A DNA stretch of 64,000 nt from Cardinalis cardinalis (Eukaryota > Chordata > Aves > Passeriformes > Cardinalidae): positions 7,556,808-7,620,807 of the forward strand of contig JACDOX010000017.1 of assembly GCA_014549065.1 (NCBI GenBank). The letters are read 5' to 3'. Below the pieces are notes generated by a model that was not told the DNA's origin, searched no databases, and saw only the letters and a program-made list of their open reading frames with translations. This document shows, piece after piece, positions 1-13,289 of this stretch. A program made the position numbers and the translations under genes. Position 1 is the stretch's first letter. Every line of letters begins with the position of its first letter.

Positions 1-3000
1 CTTGGTTTTTAAAGGTNAGATAGCACATATCACATTGAGGAAAAAAATGTCCCCTCTAAGTACTGTTAAGTGGAGGAGAGAAAGGCATTTAACTTAAGGT
101 TGGGCTGCTGTCCCTAGTCATGCTCTTCTCTGTTCTAAAGAATGAAATAAAGCCTAATGATCTTTACATCTCTCAAAGACCTCAAATTTACTTAAAAAAA
201 TAAAAAAACAAAACAAACCTATGTATTTTAGACACAATCAGATTTTTTTCAGGTTTTGTTTTCATATTGGAATTCAATTCAAATAATTTCAAGAAACATG
301 TCCTGAAATTACATTCTACTTAAAAGTAAATTTAGTTGCCTTTATCTATAAGAAGATAGTTTAACTTNTCAGCTACTTGAAATTCATCGAACTTCACTAA
401 TTGAATCAAAGTGCTAAAACTGGTGGAGTAAGATCAAAATTTCAAAATCAATTTCTACTTCTCATCTGTTAAATTTCACACATTAGGCAGGTTTTCCACT
501 TTGGGCATTGGGAATATAATTCAAATAATTTACATCATTCATACGCAACAAGAGATGTTGCCAACATGCAGTGAAAGAATTAAGTTTAAAATCNGAGATA
601 TTTGATTTCTACATTTGGATCTTCCAGGCAGCAGAGGTTTATATTTTCCTAGGCACATCAAACCAGAAAGAAGTATACACAGTGTAATTACTACCCCACC
701 CAGAGATTCCCTGCTACTGCTACGCAGTACTGCTCAAGGTACTCAAATACACAGCACAACAAGCACAACACATACTTGGATCAGTTTTATACAGCTTCTT
801 TTCAAAACTTTTCCCTGCAGAATTCCTTATCGCAGCAGCTTGTTTCCAGCTAATCAAAGGTGCACGGCTGAGAGCACGACNCGCAAGCTCACGCTCCAGT
901 GCCATCCTTGGCCAGCCAGCCACAGCTAAGGGACAGGACTCTGCTCCCATCATAAGGCAAAGGCTTCCAGCATGTAGAGAAGGAAATGCTGCTAAACAGC
1001 CATTTTTGCTTTTGTCAACCTTCCAAAAAAGGATTTGTCAATATAAAAATTATGTACCTTGCTGACTAAAGTGTTTCCTTTAAAACCCTTCCCATACCTG
1101 CTTGCTCCAAAACCAACTCTGATCACACAACCCAAACATTTACACAATTTTTGCTTCATCCACTATCTTTTTTTGACCTACTTCAATCTCAAATAACCAG
1201 CTANAAGTTTCTTCACTCATTCTAGTGTTTATGCTATACGTTGCCCAAAACTGAGTAAGCAAACATGAATTCATCTTTTCCTTGCTGTTTGTAGAGAAGG
1301 AAAAGGACAATATTTTCCACTGGAATCTCTCAATCACAAGCTCTTTGGGAACCCTACCTCTTTTGACCCAATTTTGCANAAGTGTGTATGCCATAATAAA
1401 GTTAGTTAAAAATAAATATTTGCCTATTGAAAGTAGTGCCCATTTTGCAGGCTTCCNGCACGCGCTGACATGGAGTGTTTGAAACTGTATCCAGGGCTGC
1501 ATTAATTATGCATTACAACAGCTGCCATGAATCCAGCAATGCCAGCTCTTTAGGATAGGTAGGCTTTGCTATTTGAGTCATGAATACAGGAGTGACACAC
1601 TGACAGCACTGTGCCTCCCATCCAAGCTGAGTACAGTCATTAGCTGTGATTCTAGTGCTGCTGCAGAATGCTCTTAAATCTGGATTTAGTCACGTTAGCC
1701 CTTCCTCAACGTCAAGAGCTTTGCATTATGTTTCATCTTGAATTTTATCAGAAAATTGTAATGCTCCTACTTCCACACCTGGGAATTTTCAGGGATGCTA
1801 CTCAGAAAAACAATATCAGAGATGACAAAATCCCTGTCCTTGAAGCACCTTGGATACTGTGAAATGTAGCAGTAGAAGCTGTACAGAAGAGCTNGGTGAT
1901 AAAGCTGTTTGTGCAGAACACAAAGATGAAAGAAAAGACAGGAAAAAACCTGGCAGACCAATAGAANTGTGTAACAGAATCTTATGTAAGTGGAAAATGC
2001 TTCTGGTTTTAACCAAAGAGATAAAAATATTTTCAATAAGATAGAGAGAACAGGACATGAATGCTAAATACATTGTCCTGGAGGCAAAGCAGCTACTTTT
2101 AATGAATTGAATGCAAAATGCTTNAGGTAAAATACATCTTGGAGACCATCAGCTACATTTATTGTATTTGTCTTTCCTTATGCTTTAACATTTCTGCAAG
2201 GTCCTGTGATCTACAGTGACAACAATCTAGTTAGAGGCCCTTGTACATACCAACTAGAATATAAAGGTCTAAAAGTAAATTCCTGGAGTTGCAAAGCACT
2301 TACTTCTTGTAATTCACATTAAATTCGTATGTCAAGCACAAAAAAAAAAAAAGAGAGGTTCAGGAGGAGAAGGAGAAAAATATCAAGAATAAACCTGTAA
2401 AAACACAAAAGNCAACTCATTAGTCCACTGTCTAATCCCTGTAATCCACACAACATTCTATTCTCAGCTACTATTCTTAGCAGAGCTTTCCTTATTAAGG
2501 AACCCCTTTCCAGAGCAGGACATTCACACCTAACTGTAATAGCATCACACCCACAGTACTGCTTTCAAGAGAGGAGGGGGTGTTTAATTCGCTATTTTTC
2601 ATTTCCATTTCATTTTCTAGAATAGCTGCTCATATCCAAGTTGGTAGCATTTTCCTGCAGGAAAAGTAAGCACTTAAAGATTTGCTGACTCTTAACTGCA
2701 ACAAGATATCAGACAAAATAGGAAGGTAAAATACAAGTTACACTAAAATTACATGTATTTACCTAAAACTTGTATGCACACAGTTGATCTGTATTTCTCT
2801 TTCTGTCAAGGAAAGCAGCCTATTCTCCCACCAGCACCTGCCTCATGGAGTCATCTTCTCAGCTCCATCATCATGTGCTTCTTGACCCAAGACATAGGTG
2901 NTTAGGGAAGTCCCAGCTTCACAAATAGCTGAGAGTAGTGACCTCCTTATTTTTATCCACTAATTTAGTTTACAACTTTGATTTTTATGAGCAAGAATAT

Positions 3001-3050
3001 CTAAGAGTCAGGAGCTGGACAGCATTTTCTTNCATAATAAAAAATATTTA

Positions 3051-3140
3051 GGCCCTAATCCAAAAAAGCTCTTAAGGATGGATGTAACTTCAATTACATT
3101 GACTTCAGTGGGATTACATGGAAGTGTTGTGCTGGATTTG
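3051..3140. mobile_element. Possible ancient short interspersed/MITE-like remnant
   Basis: The stretch begins with GGCCCTAATCCAAA, has ATTGACTTCAGTGGGA near 3098-3113 and continues into a GCTGGATTTGAG segment. From memory this order resembles an old element widespread in turtles, crocodilians and birds, which has a 'GGCCC.ATCC...' end, a central 'ATTGACTTCAATGGGA' and a terminal 'GCTGGATC'. The copy is heavily diverged and has no target duplication that I can see. The family name is not certain, and a chance resemblance cannot be excluded. Confidence 0.3.
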
Positions 3141-6100
3141 AGTATCCATGGACTAAATTNATATATAGCCAGCACTGTTGAACTGATCTAATTACTATGT
3201 GCTAATTACTACAATAAANATTTCAGCATTTAAATATTCAGGCTAGGATCTGCCAGTACAATAGTTTTTGTTGAACTATTCAAGAAAAACAATAAGCCTG
3301 CAACAGATTTTCTGGTCGCAGATGAGCAGAACTGAGTTGACAACTGTTTACCATGCATTTGGAGTCTGAAANACACAGAGCTCTCTACACAGATCTTCTC
3401 CTGAGATGCTTAAAACAAAGTGAGACTGATTTTGAAGGAAAATACTTCCCTATACCAAGCATACCCCTCCCCCAATAGTTTAGAAACAGTCTCTTTTGGT
3501 AATTTTACATTTAGAAATTCTCTATGAGCTAACATTTCTAGAGGAAAGGAAACACATATATAAGGAAAATTTTAGAAACCACAGGATGTACCTAGCAAAA
3601 AAGGATCTTGTAAATATTTATAAGTTTTGTTTTTCAAAAGAGTATTTTTGGTGAAAAAAGCCAGGTTAATTAAAACTATGAATCAATTCATACAGACAAA
3701 GGAATGGAAGAGAACAAAAAAAACTAGTCTTGCTCTCTGGATTTATGAGGTGCGTGGATATTTAGAGCAGATATAATTTTACACAGGACCACACAACAAG
3801 CAAATTTCTCCCTAAAATCCTCAGCTGAAACCACTCCAGACCTGGAGGCACTCTTGAGTTAAAATGCAGTGCTGTTACTATCCTCCTGTTTCAGATGACC
3901 CAAAAGTACAGCAACTGAAAACCTACAGACTTTTCTCAAAATGCTGTGTTATTAATTATTAATGCATACTCTGGGAATTGCTTCCATTCATATTATTTGA
4001 TTGTTTTTCATGCTTCACTCACTATCCCTTCCCAGACTTATGTTCAGAAAAAAGCTTATATTCTGCTCATTAATTCAAGATCTGAATGAAATTTCAGAAA
4101 AGACAATAGAATATATTTTCTTCTCCCTAGAATGAGATAAATTAGTTTGAAAAGTCTCAGAAAAGGTGGCAGTAGAGAAATCTGTTCAAGTCACTACTTT
4201 AATTTTTGCACCAGTGTAGTGTTCAGCAGTGACTAGACTGTGTTTTGGTTCAGGAAAGTACACGATANCAAGCATTTTCAATGTAGAACTGGTTGAACAC
4301 ATATTAAAAATATTTTTTAGATTTGTTACTGATATATTATGACAATTCTTGTAACAANAGAAATCTTAAAATGCTTCCAAAGGTAAATATTGTTGGACGT
4401 ACTGCAGGCACTGCTTTTGCTGCAGGTTAGCACAGATATGCTTCATTCAGGTTAGTCCCAGGACTAGGTTTACAAGATTCTCAATATGATGACACCACTG
4501 TGGATATGTCAAGTAATATAAGCTTCCACATCTTCTTTCAGAAAGGACACTTGCACTACAAAGCTGATATCCTGCAGGTACAAACTTTCACTTTTGAAAG
4601 CTGTGTAGGTACTAGAGCTACCTTAAAACCCCCTGGGCTTTAGCGCCTCATTGAAACTTTCTCAGCATCTTTAAAAGAGAAGCTGATAATAAAGTAAACA
4701 ATAACTTCATCTCAACATAAAGCAATAACCAGCAGTCTCAGTTTTAGGTATTACTGAAACATATCCCACAGATCACAGTGTATTTAACATGAAATCCTAC
4801 TTNATATATTATAACATCCACACTAATGGACACCTTGAATTTTATGAAATGTGCCAACACTGCTATGTCCCTGTTACCACATTTTTCTAATTTTAACCAC
4901 ACAGATTTCTTGATGACACCACGCTAATTTGGTAAAACAGTCCTAAAACCCTCAGGGCCGCTCATTTAGCCACAACTATCCACTTAGATTTCTGTCTCCC
5001 ACACAAGTAAAAGGAATGAGGAAATCTATATACAAGGACAAAGCCACATACACTGCATTCCCTTCTGTTACATGGGGAGACACCCAGACTGAAACCCTGG
5101 ATTAGGGATTTTATAACTGCAGTTTTTTATGGATGACACCACTGGATATTTATGCTAACAAAAGGAACATCCCATTTTTTTGCTTTGCATTGCAGAGAAG
5201 GAATATTGTCTCACTTGAATAGTATAGATTTCCCTTATTTGTCATTATTTTTTATTTTAATAATGTCACATTGAACCAATACAGCACAAATAGCTAAATA
5301 CTCATGGCANACAGCACTGCTGAAATCAAATGTTAGTAGGAATGACCACCTAATACAAAGAGGAGCCTAATATTGCATTATAGGTCCTTCAGGATGTGAA
5401 CTATGGTGACCAAAGGGGGGTCNAACCCCCTTTTCTAGCCAAAGCCTCTAGAATTACTTAAGCCTTCACACTACTGCTAAGATTTTCCTTCCTTAGAAAG
5501 GAATCTAGTGGCTACCAGTAAAGAAAGGACATTGGATTGACAACCAGCCATTATTGATGTAGTATTGAATTCACAATGCTACAATTCCTTAAGTAGTTAA
5601 TATTAATTAAACAAGCACTGTTCTAGCACCCTCAGCTCAGCCAATTGGTTATCCACAGTGGTTTATATTACGTATTTTGTGATATAAATTACTTCATAGT
5701 AAACCACATCAAAAAAAAAACCAAATGGAAAACACTACAAATTTCCTAAAAACCTGAGCCTAATTTTATTTCTCATGAGTCTATATAATGTACTTACTTA
5801 CAACTTGGTACTAACAAGGGATTCATTGGTTTTTTTGTTTGCATGAGCCTCCCTCAGATTTTCAAAGACAATTAGTATAACAACCCTGTAAAAGAAAATA
5901 ACTGATCCACAGCTTTTCCTGCCTGGCCTACAGGTTTGATATGAGGACTTATTTCCTATGGAGCAAATATCCCTCCTNTGACTCACCCACACAGCCTGAT
6001 CTCCAGGAGGAGGGCATAGACAAACTGACACAATGCTCAACTCCTCAAACCCCACTCCNGAAAATACACGTAGTTAGTTCACTATTAGCATTTTATGCTG

Positions 6101-9100
6101 ATAACACAGTGCTTGCTACAGGTCATAATATTTACTCTCTATCTGGCTTTACATAATAAGGTCATGTAAGGCCAGCAGCAGTGAAAACAGGGTAAAGCTG
6201 GGATATGAAACAGAACAAGTTTATTTCTACTTTCACCAGTACAAGCCCTTCTGACAGCTATAAAGCAACACCATTACTAAATCATCTCAAACAATTTAAA
6301 TAAGAAAATAGANGCAAAATATTTAATTCCCAGCTAAGAAATTTCTAAACCATCAGTGACACACACACATCTCCTATAATGTANCTTGTAGACTTTAACC
6401 TGAACCATGATCAGAATAGTCTTGATCTCAGAAAATGCATTTTTAAAGTACTTATAATGTACTGCTTCATCACTGATATTTTTACAAGGTTGTCAAAGAG
6501 AAATATAATTTTCATCCTCCTTTATTTCACTTTACTTCAAGATGTAGTAATTAACAAGAGGCTTTAGATGCTGGNAAAACTGTCCCTTTTGAAGTTTCTA
6601 CATAGCTGTCACCCTGGAGATAAAGGCAGATTATTCAATCTTGACATTATAATGGTGAATTCAAGATAAAAGACTGGATTAGCAACTTCATAACTTCATG
6701 CCTAGAAAAAAAATGAGATCACCATGAGGTAATTTTACTTCTAGTTTTGAGGTTTATGAAGTTTCTTAAGGATGAAGAGAGGAATAATATAATGTCTTGA
6801 AAGGGTATGAAATGAATTATATAGCCTTTTAAGCATTCCAGTAAAAATATTAAAGTTGCCTTTTATTTATAAAATTGTACAAGAATACTAGGGTAACCAC
6901 CTGGCAGGCAACTTATTCCTACTTAAATGATGAATACTTTTATGTGTTGCAGCTACATGTCTTATTTTTTTTTCCTTCCTTTGTACAGGAATAACAGGAA
7001 ATGTGGAACTGAGCACATCAGGAGACTGATTGTCCCACACCTTTGCACCTAAGACATCGCTAAAAGAAANAGCCTGAACACCAAAGAACTCTACTCCTAT
7101 AGGCTATCCTATAACTCTTAGGAGGTGTGNACAGTGGAGTTCATCTCCAACTGAATGCATTACGTCTTTCTCATAAAACTGCAAACTCTGAGGCTGAGAA
7201 TCTGAGTTCTAAATAATGAGGGAAAAGTCATTGCTAACTGCCTTTTACATATCTTTCCAGGATTTTGATGCATTCCAAAGGAACTGCATAGAATCAAATT
7301 CCTTTGCCCTTGGAATACTACTGATCCATTCTGTGGTAAACAGGAAAACACCACAGGAAAACGACCCATCAGGATAGAATTCAGAGATAAAATTTAAGCC
7401 TTAAAAAGAAATATCTCATGGGCCTGCTACTTACAGGACTCGTAAAAAATCAGAGATGCAAACCTCATGTTGTAGCAAACTCAAAAGGCTTAGTGTGGTT
7501 CAGAATCTTGCCAATGAAGAGTCTCACTANCAGCAAATCAAAATGACAGAATGAAAGCAGCACAGTTCACCAGAAGAGTAAGGAAGCCTCTTTGGAGCAA
7601 GATATCATTCAGAAAGCTAGGGCTATCATCAATTTAAAAACCCTTACAGGATTAAAAGAAGTTAACCAAAACCCCCCAAGGTATACCAAAACCAAATTCA
7701 AATAAAGATTATCAGGACTCATAACTGCAAATAAGTTATTCTCCACATACATCAAGAACATAAATATTATAAGAGAAACTGCAGGAACACAAATAATGAC
7801 AGATAATCTGAGGGTCAGGTGATGATCACAATACATANGAAGGTTTCAAAGGTGCTGCAAAAAAATCAAAGTCATTTGACTCAGTGCTGATCATGGAAAA
7901 GACAAGAGAGATTNCCATGCTGTGGTCCTTCATTTTGGAGGAATTCTAAGGGTCTCTCTAAAATTAAAACGCTCTAAAGAAAATAAGGAAACACCAGACA
8001 AAGTGTCCAATTCCCAGGACTAGGTCATACTCAGCTAAGGATTCAAAAGTAACTCAGAGTGGAAGTTTAATCACTAGCAGTAACAATGAACAGTTTTGCT
8101 TAGAACTGTTATAACACTTGAAGACTTATCAGTAGCAAATGTGACTCCTAGACAAAGAGGAACCAGGGAGATCCAACTCGGGGGAAAACNACACAACTTC
8201 AGAGAGGAAAAAAAGGTCCAAAGGACCAACACAAAATGAACATCCAAACATCTGAACAAGTTGTAAGATCAAAAGTGCCTATAACATATGACACCCACTT
8301 GGCACATTCTTACTCATCCCAGGGCATGCACTTTTGGCCACTGTCAGAGGTGAGACAGACTGGCTACATAAGCACGCCCCTAGTCAGAAACACTACAAGG
8401 TTCTAAAGTCATGTTAATGCATCTAATTAAGATTCCATCACCTTATTCATGAATTTTGCAAAGTCAAACACAAAGACCAGACCCCACAGACTAGCAGCAA
8501 TCCTGACATGTAATTGACTGGATTGAGTGAAGAAAATAATCTGCTAGGCATATATTCAATAAGCTCCTCAACCCTATACAATATTTATGCTGAAGGAGTG
8601 AGACTGGGAGTAAAAGTGATCATCTCTATCTCTGTTTGTACAATACACTCACACAGCTTCAGCATCTTATAAAATCCCACAAATTTACCATCTGGTCAGA
8701 ACAGGTGCTATTTAATTCTTAGCTTATTTCAATAAGTGTCTCAGACATGAAACTCCAGCTAAGCAAACATGTGTGGAACCTTCTCTTAGGACTCTTGAAC
8801 TCCTTCTGTCAGAGGAAGCATTCTACAGCTCTTCTTCCTCATANTGGGCTCTGCTGGGAAAACCCTGTGGTATCCAAGGGGATGAGTGAGAATCCCAGCA
8901 CACTGCTACCACTTACATTCAAAGAATTTTGACGGGACTAAAAGTCAAGGTAGAAAGAGCAGGACCTGAACGGCATCACTTTGTAAACTGATGTAATAGC
9001 TCATTACAAATCTCTAAAAAAACCTTCATTTGTAACCTTCTAACATAATTCAAAAGTCTTCATGTTCAAAGAATATTTATTTCTATGATGATTATCTATT

Positions 9101-11079
9101 TTAGAGTATTTCTCAAATATGGCTGTTCAGCCCAAAAGTAAGGATTTAGCCCTCAAGAAATCATTTACATCTCTGTTAAACACCATCTTCCAGGTTATGT
9201 ATAATCAAAACACTGGTCTGAACTCAGAACTCACTCCTTTTAAATGGATTAATTAGATGTGATCGCTGTTCAGCTAAACCCAGAAGGTTNTTTTTTTTTA
9301 AACTAGAAAATATACCAGTAATCTTCAAAGATATGGAAACCTGGGGAGCAGTGCAACACTTAAAGAAAATCCTTTTAGACGAAGTGTTTCAAGAGCAAAG
9401 CCAGAAAAATATGCAGTTCTGCTGGAAGAGATGGGTATTTGCTGAGCTATGATTGTTAGGGATATTTTTATCACAGTAAAACAGAATAAACACATGATAA
9501 AATTCATTTTGAAGACAATAATTTGCCATGAAGTTCAACTGCACCTGTGTTTTCTTCTTTTCCTCCTTGCACAGCTCAACAGTTCATTTACATTTGGTAA
9601 ATAAGATCTTACAATACNGCACACTTTGACCTCCATTTCTTATAAAAAGGTATTTTTAAACCAAGNCTTTGTTCAATAATTAATACAGCAACTGCATTAC
9701 ACTGCTTTTTTCTTTTTGGCTTTTTGTCACATGCTAATTGCAGTGACACATCAATAAATGCATTTTNGCATTTTCCCACAACAATTATGTTTAGTGCATA
9801 TTTAAGGTGACTTTTTTCCCTTAAAGATCCCAAAGTAATTTGTAACCCTGAAATATAAAGTCTGAGAAAAACAGGTGTAGAATGCACACTTTTCTTTTGC
9901 AAGTTCTTACTCAAGGAAAAAAAAAGGGTAAAGACAGCATGAAATGCAGGNCCTAGGAAAAGGAATGCTCAAAATCTGAATTTGATGAACTTAGCTCATT
10001 TTAAAGTTAAAAAAACTAACTTGAACCAGCTCTCAGCTGATTCACACCAGATTCATACATTTTAAATTCTCATATCTATATCACTACGTGAGAATTCACA
10101 GAGCACTGAAGTTGCCAGCAGGTCTCAGCTGATTCCAGAACAGAACTGTGAGGGGCAGGTACTTGAGTATACCCACTCAGTCTGTTTAAAGAAATTTTGA
10201 CTGTTCAACTTTTTTTTCCAAATTCAGTATCACAAATCTGTTAATTCTTAATGTCGATGAACTGATGTCTTTTCAGTGTGATGCAGTATTACTCTACNAG
10301 TGTTTAGCTGCAAAGAAACAGCTCTAAGTTTTATGACTACTTCAGATTACAAAGGTTGAAGACCTCTGGAGGATGCTGGTGTAGGACTTGGAGTGAATTG
10401 AGCACANGTCACACAGCACACAAAACACTGTCAAATTTGCTGTGAGAATTTCTGTACTAACAGCTTCAACAAAGAGCCAAGAGTCTGAACTGAGGGGAGG
10501 CTCAGCTACCTCCTTTTCCCCATCAGATCAGACCAAGGCAAATTTGCCAGGGTTAAAAGAGACTTCTGTACTTCTGATGCCTCTCTTTTGCCTGTTCTGT
10601 TATCCAATGCCATTATTCTGTTTATATTTCTGTGAATCTTGTACATTTCATTAGCAGCCATTTCCTTTCTGAAGTCCAGAAAAGGAAATTCACCCCCCTA
10701 ACAGGAAGATTAGCAACATGATAAATCACAAATTACTTTTAGAGTACCCTAAAAAGGGAAAGGAAGAAGAGAATACCAGGAAAAAAAGTCCTGTTATAAA
10801 CTGTGTGTTTTATATTCTTTAATTTGAAATGTTAATGAAATTACCAGCAGGCAGTAATCTCTTACTGTCACACGATAGCAGAAATGGAAGAGATGGCTTA
10901 GTACTGTCTTTAAATGTTTGAAATAAATTCATAAGAAGCAGGTGTCAAATTATAAAATCAATCAGGAAAAATTATGTGATTTTCTGAAGATTTAGTAATA
11001 TAAAAGCAAACACTTAAGAGAACCCTAATATTATTTCTGTGGCATTAAAAAAAATTAAGATATTGTAGAAAATAAAAGA

Positions 11080-11107
11080 TAAGTACTTCCAAATATGGAA
11101 GTACTTA
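11080..11107. repeat. 28-bp near-perfect palindrome
   Basis: The 12-base arm TAAGTACTTCCA (11080-11091) is followed by AATA (11092-11095) and the exact reverse complement TGGAAGTACTTA (11096-11107). As RNA or single-stranded DNA it would form a 12-bp stem with a 4-base loop. It is flanked by A-rich sequence, and no longer terminal inverted repeats are visible around it. It could be a short hairpin, a dimeric factor site or chance. Confidence 0.7.
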
Positions 11108-12810
11108 GCATTTCAAAGTGCTATACAGCATGTGAAGAACCTCTCATCTCTAAGTGAATCATTCTTACCACTAGGTTAACTCGAGCTGCTGCTATGTTGT
11201 CAGTGAGTCTACAAAGACAAGGGCAAGTGCTTCAGTTAAGGATTCATGCTCGAGTGGTTGTTGATAGTTCTGATGAAAGGGTTTGGGTTTTCCTCAGGTT
11301 TTTTGTTTGTGCTTGTATTTAATATGTGGGAAGGATACTTTGCAACCTTGGACAATCCTCCAGAGATAACTGAACACCAAACACATTATTTAAGAAGAAA
11401 CTCCTTCTGGAAAAGTCTGCCCATAAAGACAAAGTTCCCAATGATTTCCATAAGATCAGGTGTTCATTCTTACTATTAACTTTAGACTTGAAATACATCT
11501 TAACAAAATAGAAAAATAAAACAAAAAAAAAANGGGTGATATCCTAGAAAGCACCAATGTTTCTCTGACTTTCCCTNTAAGATGCTAAATGTGAGAACCA
11601 AACAGTAGTCCAAGAGACTCGGCAATATAAAATGGCATGGAGAAATACAGTTCCTTTCCGTAATCCATTTCCAAAACAATCTGACATCAGGTTTAACAAC
11701 CAATGAAACCAACTCAGTCCTTGAATTTTTATGCCCAAAGGAAATGCTCCTGTCAAGGCATCCTTATCAAAATGACCAGTGTGCAGTTTGTAGCAAATCT
11801 GAAACTCATNACAGCTGAAGTTCTCTACAAGACATATGAGGCAACCCTTAAGGAAATGAAATAGAGGATAACTACAGGAGGTAAGTCCACAGGCCCTACT
11901 CCCAGCAAAGAAATCACCTGGCACTCCTGTACCTGACCCGAGTGCAGCTGCATGGCTGGAGACAAGGGGCTGGGGTTCATGNGGCACAAATGAGAACAGA
12001 CACCTACTTCTCCTCACCACTGGTAAATCCTATTATCTTTTTGCTCCTCTATCCCAACTTACTTCCCAGAAGAGCCAGTTTCAGAAATTTAAATAGCCTC
12101 TGTGGTTTCTCATAAAAATGGAAATAATTGGCAAAATCAATTTCCTTCAGTCAGAAGGGGAACACATTGCAAAGAGGGGAGAAGGGNGTTTTCCCATGCT
12201 GTCAAAATATTTTGACATATTCCAGATTGAAATAGGCCAAATTTTTAGTTAGCAATAACCTTTCGTTTTCAGTTTGCTTTGAAATGCTTCTTTAAATAAA
12301 AATGCTTTCTGNCGTCCAGCTTTACCCTCCTGCAGCTTGTGGGATGGCAATGGACTCATCTTNTTGTGACCTCCAGCAGCCCTTTATGTGAGCAAAGACA
12401 CAGCAGCAAGTTGTCACTTCTACATGGCCTTAGACTGCAGAGGCTTAGCTAGGAAGAGATTAGTCTGATTGCAAGTTGTGGCAGAGGAGAAAACAGGAAT
12501 CATCTGCTCTTAGTAGTAGAGGCACAGTTAAAAAAATGTTAATTCCTTTTTTCAATTACTTTTTTGTTAATGGATGTGTTCAGTCACAAGCTCAGCTCTG
12601 GTTATTTTGATTTTTTTTTTAATTAGTAGTTTAAAGTATAACTAGGTAGCTGGGTATATGAATACTGCCTCTACCCAGAGAGAATGCCAGTATTCATCTA
12701 GGAGCTGTACCTAGCTGCAGTACATTTATATTATATGGAGCTGAAATACTTCAATAGAACTAGAGGCAGCTTCTAATTAAACAAAACTGTACAAGGGAAA
12801 ACTCAACCAA

Positions 12811-13289
12811 TTGTGTCCGGTTCTGGGCCCCTCCATTTAGGAGGGACATTGGGATGCTTGAGAGTGTCCAGAGAAGGGCAACAAGGCTGGTGAGGGGCTT
12901 GGAAGACAAGCCCTGTGAGGAATGGCTGAGGGAGCTGGAGAAAAGCCTGGAGAAAAGGAGGCTCGGGGGTGACCTTAGCATTCTCTACAGCTCCCTGAAA
13001 GGTGGCTGTAGTCAGGTGGGGTTGGTCTCTTTCTCCAGGCAGCAGCTGACAGACCCAGAGGACACAGTCTTAAGCTGCACCAAGGGAAATANGGGTTGGA
13101 TATTAGGAAAAAGTTTTTTACAAGAAAGGGTGATAAAGTACTAGAATGGTCTGCCTGGGGAGATGGTGGAGTCACCACCTCTGGACGTGGTTAGAAAAAG
13201 ATTGGATGTGGCACTTGGTGCCATGGTCTAGTTGAGGTGTTAAGGCTGGGTTGAACTTGATCTCTTCCAACCCAGTGATTCTGTGATTA
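12811..13289 (+). mobile_element. CR1 LINE, 5'-truncated 3' fragment
   Basis: This is a fragment of a chicken-repeat-1 (CR1) non-LTR retrotransposon on the plus strand. Similarity starts abruptly at TTGTGTCCGGTTCTGGGCCC. It runs through the typical GTCCAGAGAAGGGCAACAAG and TTGGATATTAGGAAAAAG segments and ends with a short 3' UTR and the CR1 tail motif GATTCTGTGATT at 13278-13289. The 5' truncation and the lack of a poly-A tail and of an obvious target-site duplication are normal for CR1. It encodes only the C-terminal end of ORF2, which is broken, so the copy is dead. CR1 is the dominant retrotransposon of birds and reptiles and is the main reason I call this window avian. The subfamily cannot be fixed by eye. 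Confidence 0.95.
12812..13231 (+). pseudogene. CR1 ORF2 C-terminal remnant (reverse-transcriptase polyprotein)
   Basis: The frame starting at 12812 reads through the CR1 ORF2 C-terminal motifs FWAPP, ESVQRRATRLVRGLE, SLEKRR and LKGGCSQVG. Around 13040-13050 the family-like reading moves to the frame one base earlier (LKLHQGK, then LDIRKKFFT, about 13051-13120). It then returns to the first frame near 13122 (ERVIKY, NGLPGEMVESP, KRLDVALGAMV) and ends at TAG 13229-13231. So there are two small frame changes, a premature TAG at 13142-13144 where the family has Trp, and an N at 13092. The region lies beyond the endonuclease and reverse-transcriptase catalytic domains, which are missing through 5' truncation. 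It is a non-functional fossil. Confidence 0.9.

Larger units (their letters stand above)
1..12810. other. AT-rich non-coding DNA (intron or intergenic)
   Basis: No exon, RNA gene or young transposon was recognised here. Open frames are short (mostly 60-100 codons), overlap on both strands and show no domain. The longest is a 158-codon minus-strand frame at 11544-12020 that contains four N-bearing codons and resembles nothing I know. The block holds A/T homopolymers (for example A13 at 2340-2352), a possible ancient element at 3051-3140, a small G/C-run hairpin near 5412-5434 and a near-perfect palindrome at 11080-11107. What is seen is the absence of coding signal; that it is intronic or intergenic is inference. 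Confidence 0.6.

Noticed and set aside
5412..5434. AAAGGGGGGTC-N-AACCCCCTTTT hairpin
   Set aside because: It is a short pairing of homopolymer runs with an N in the loop. No flanking repeat or signal makes it more than low-complexity sequence.
12760..13178. Minus-strand open frames over the CR1 fragment
   Set aside because: They are antisense shadows of the CR1 ORF2 remnant.
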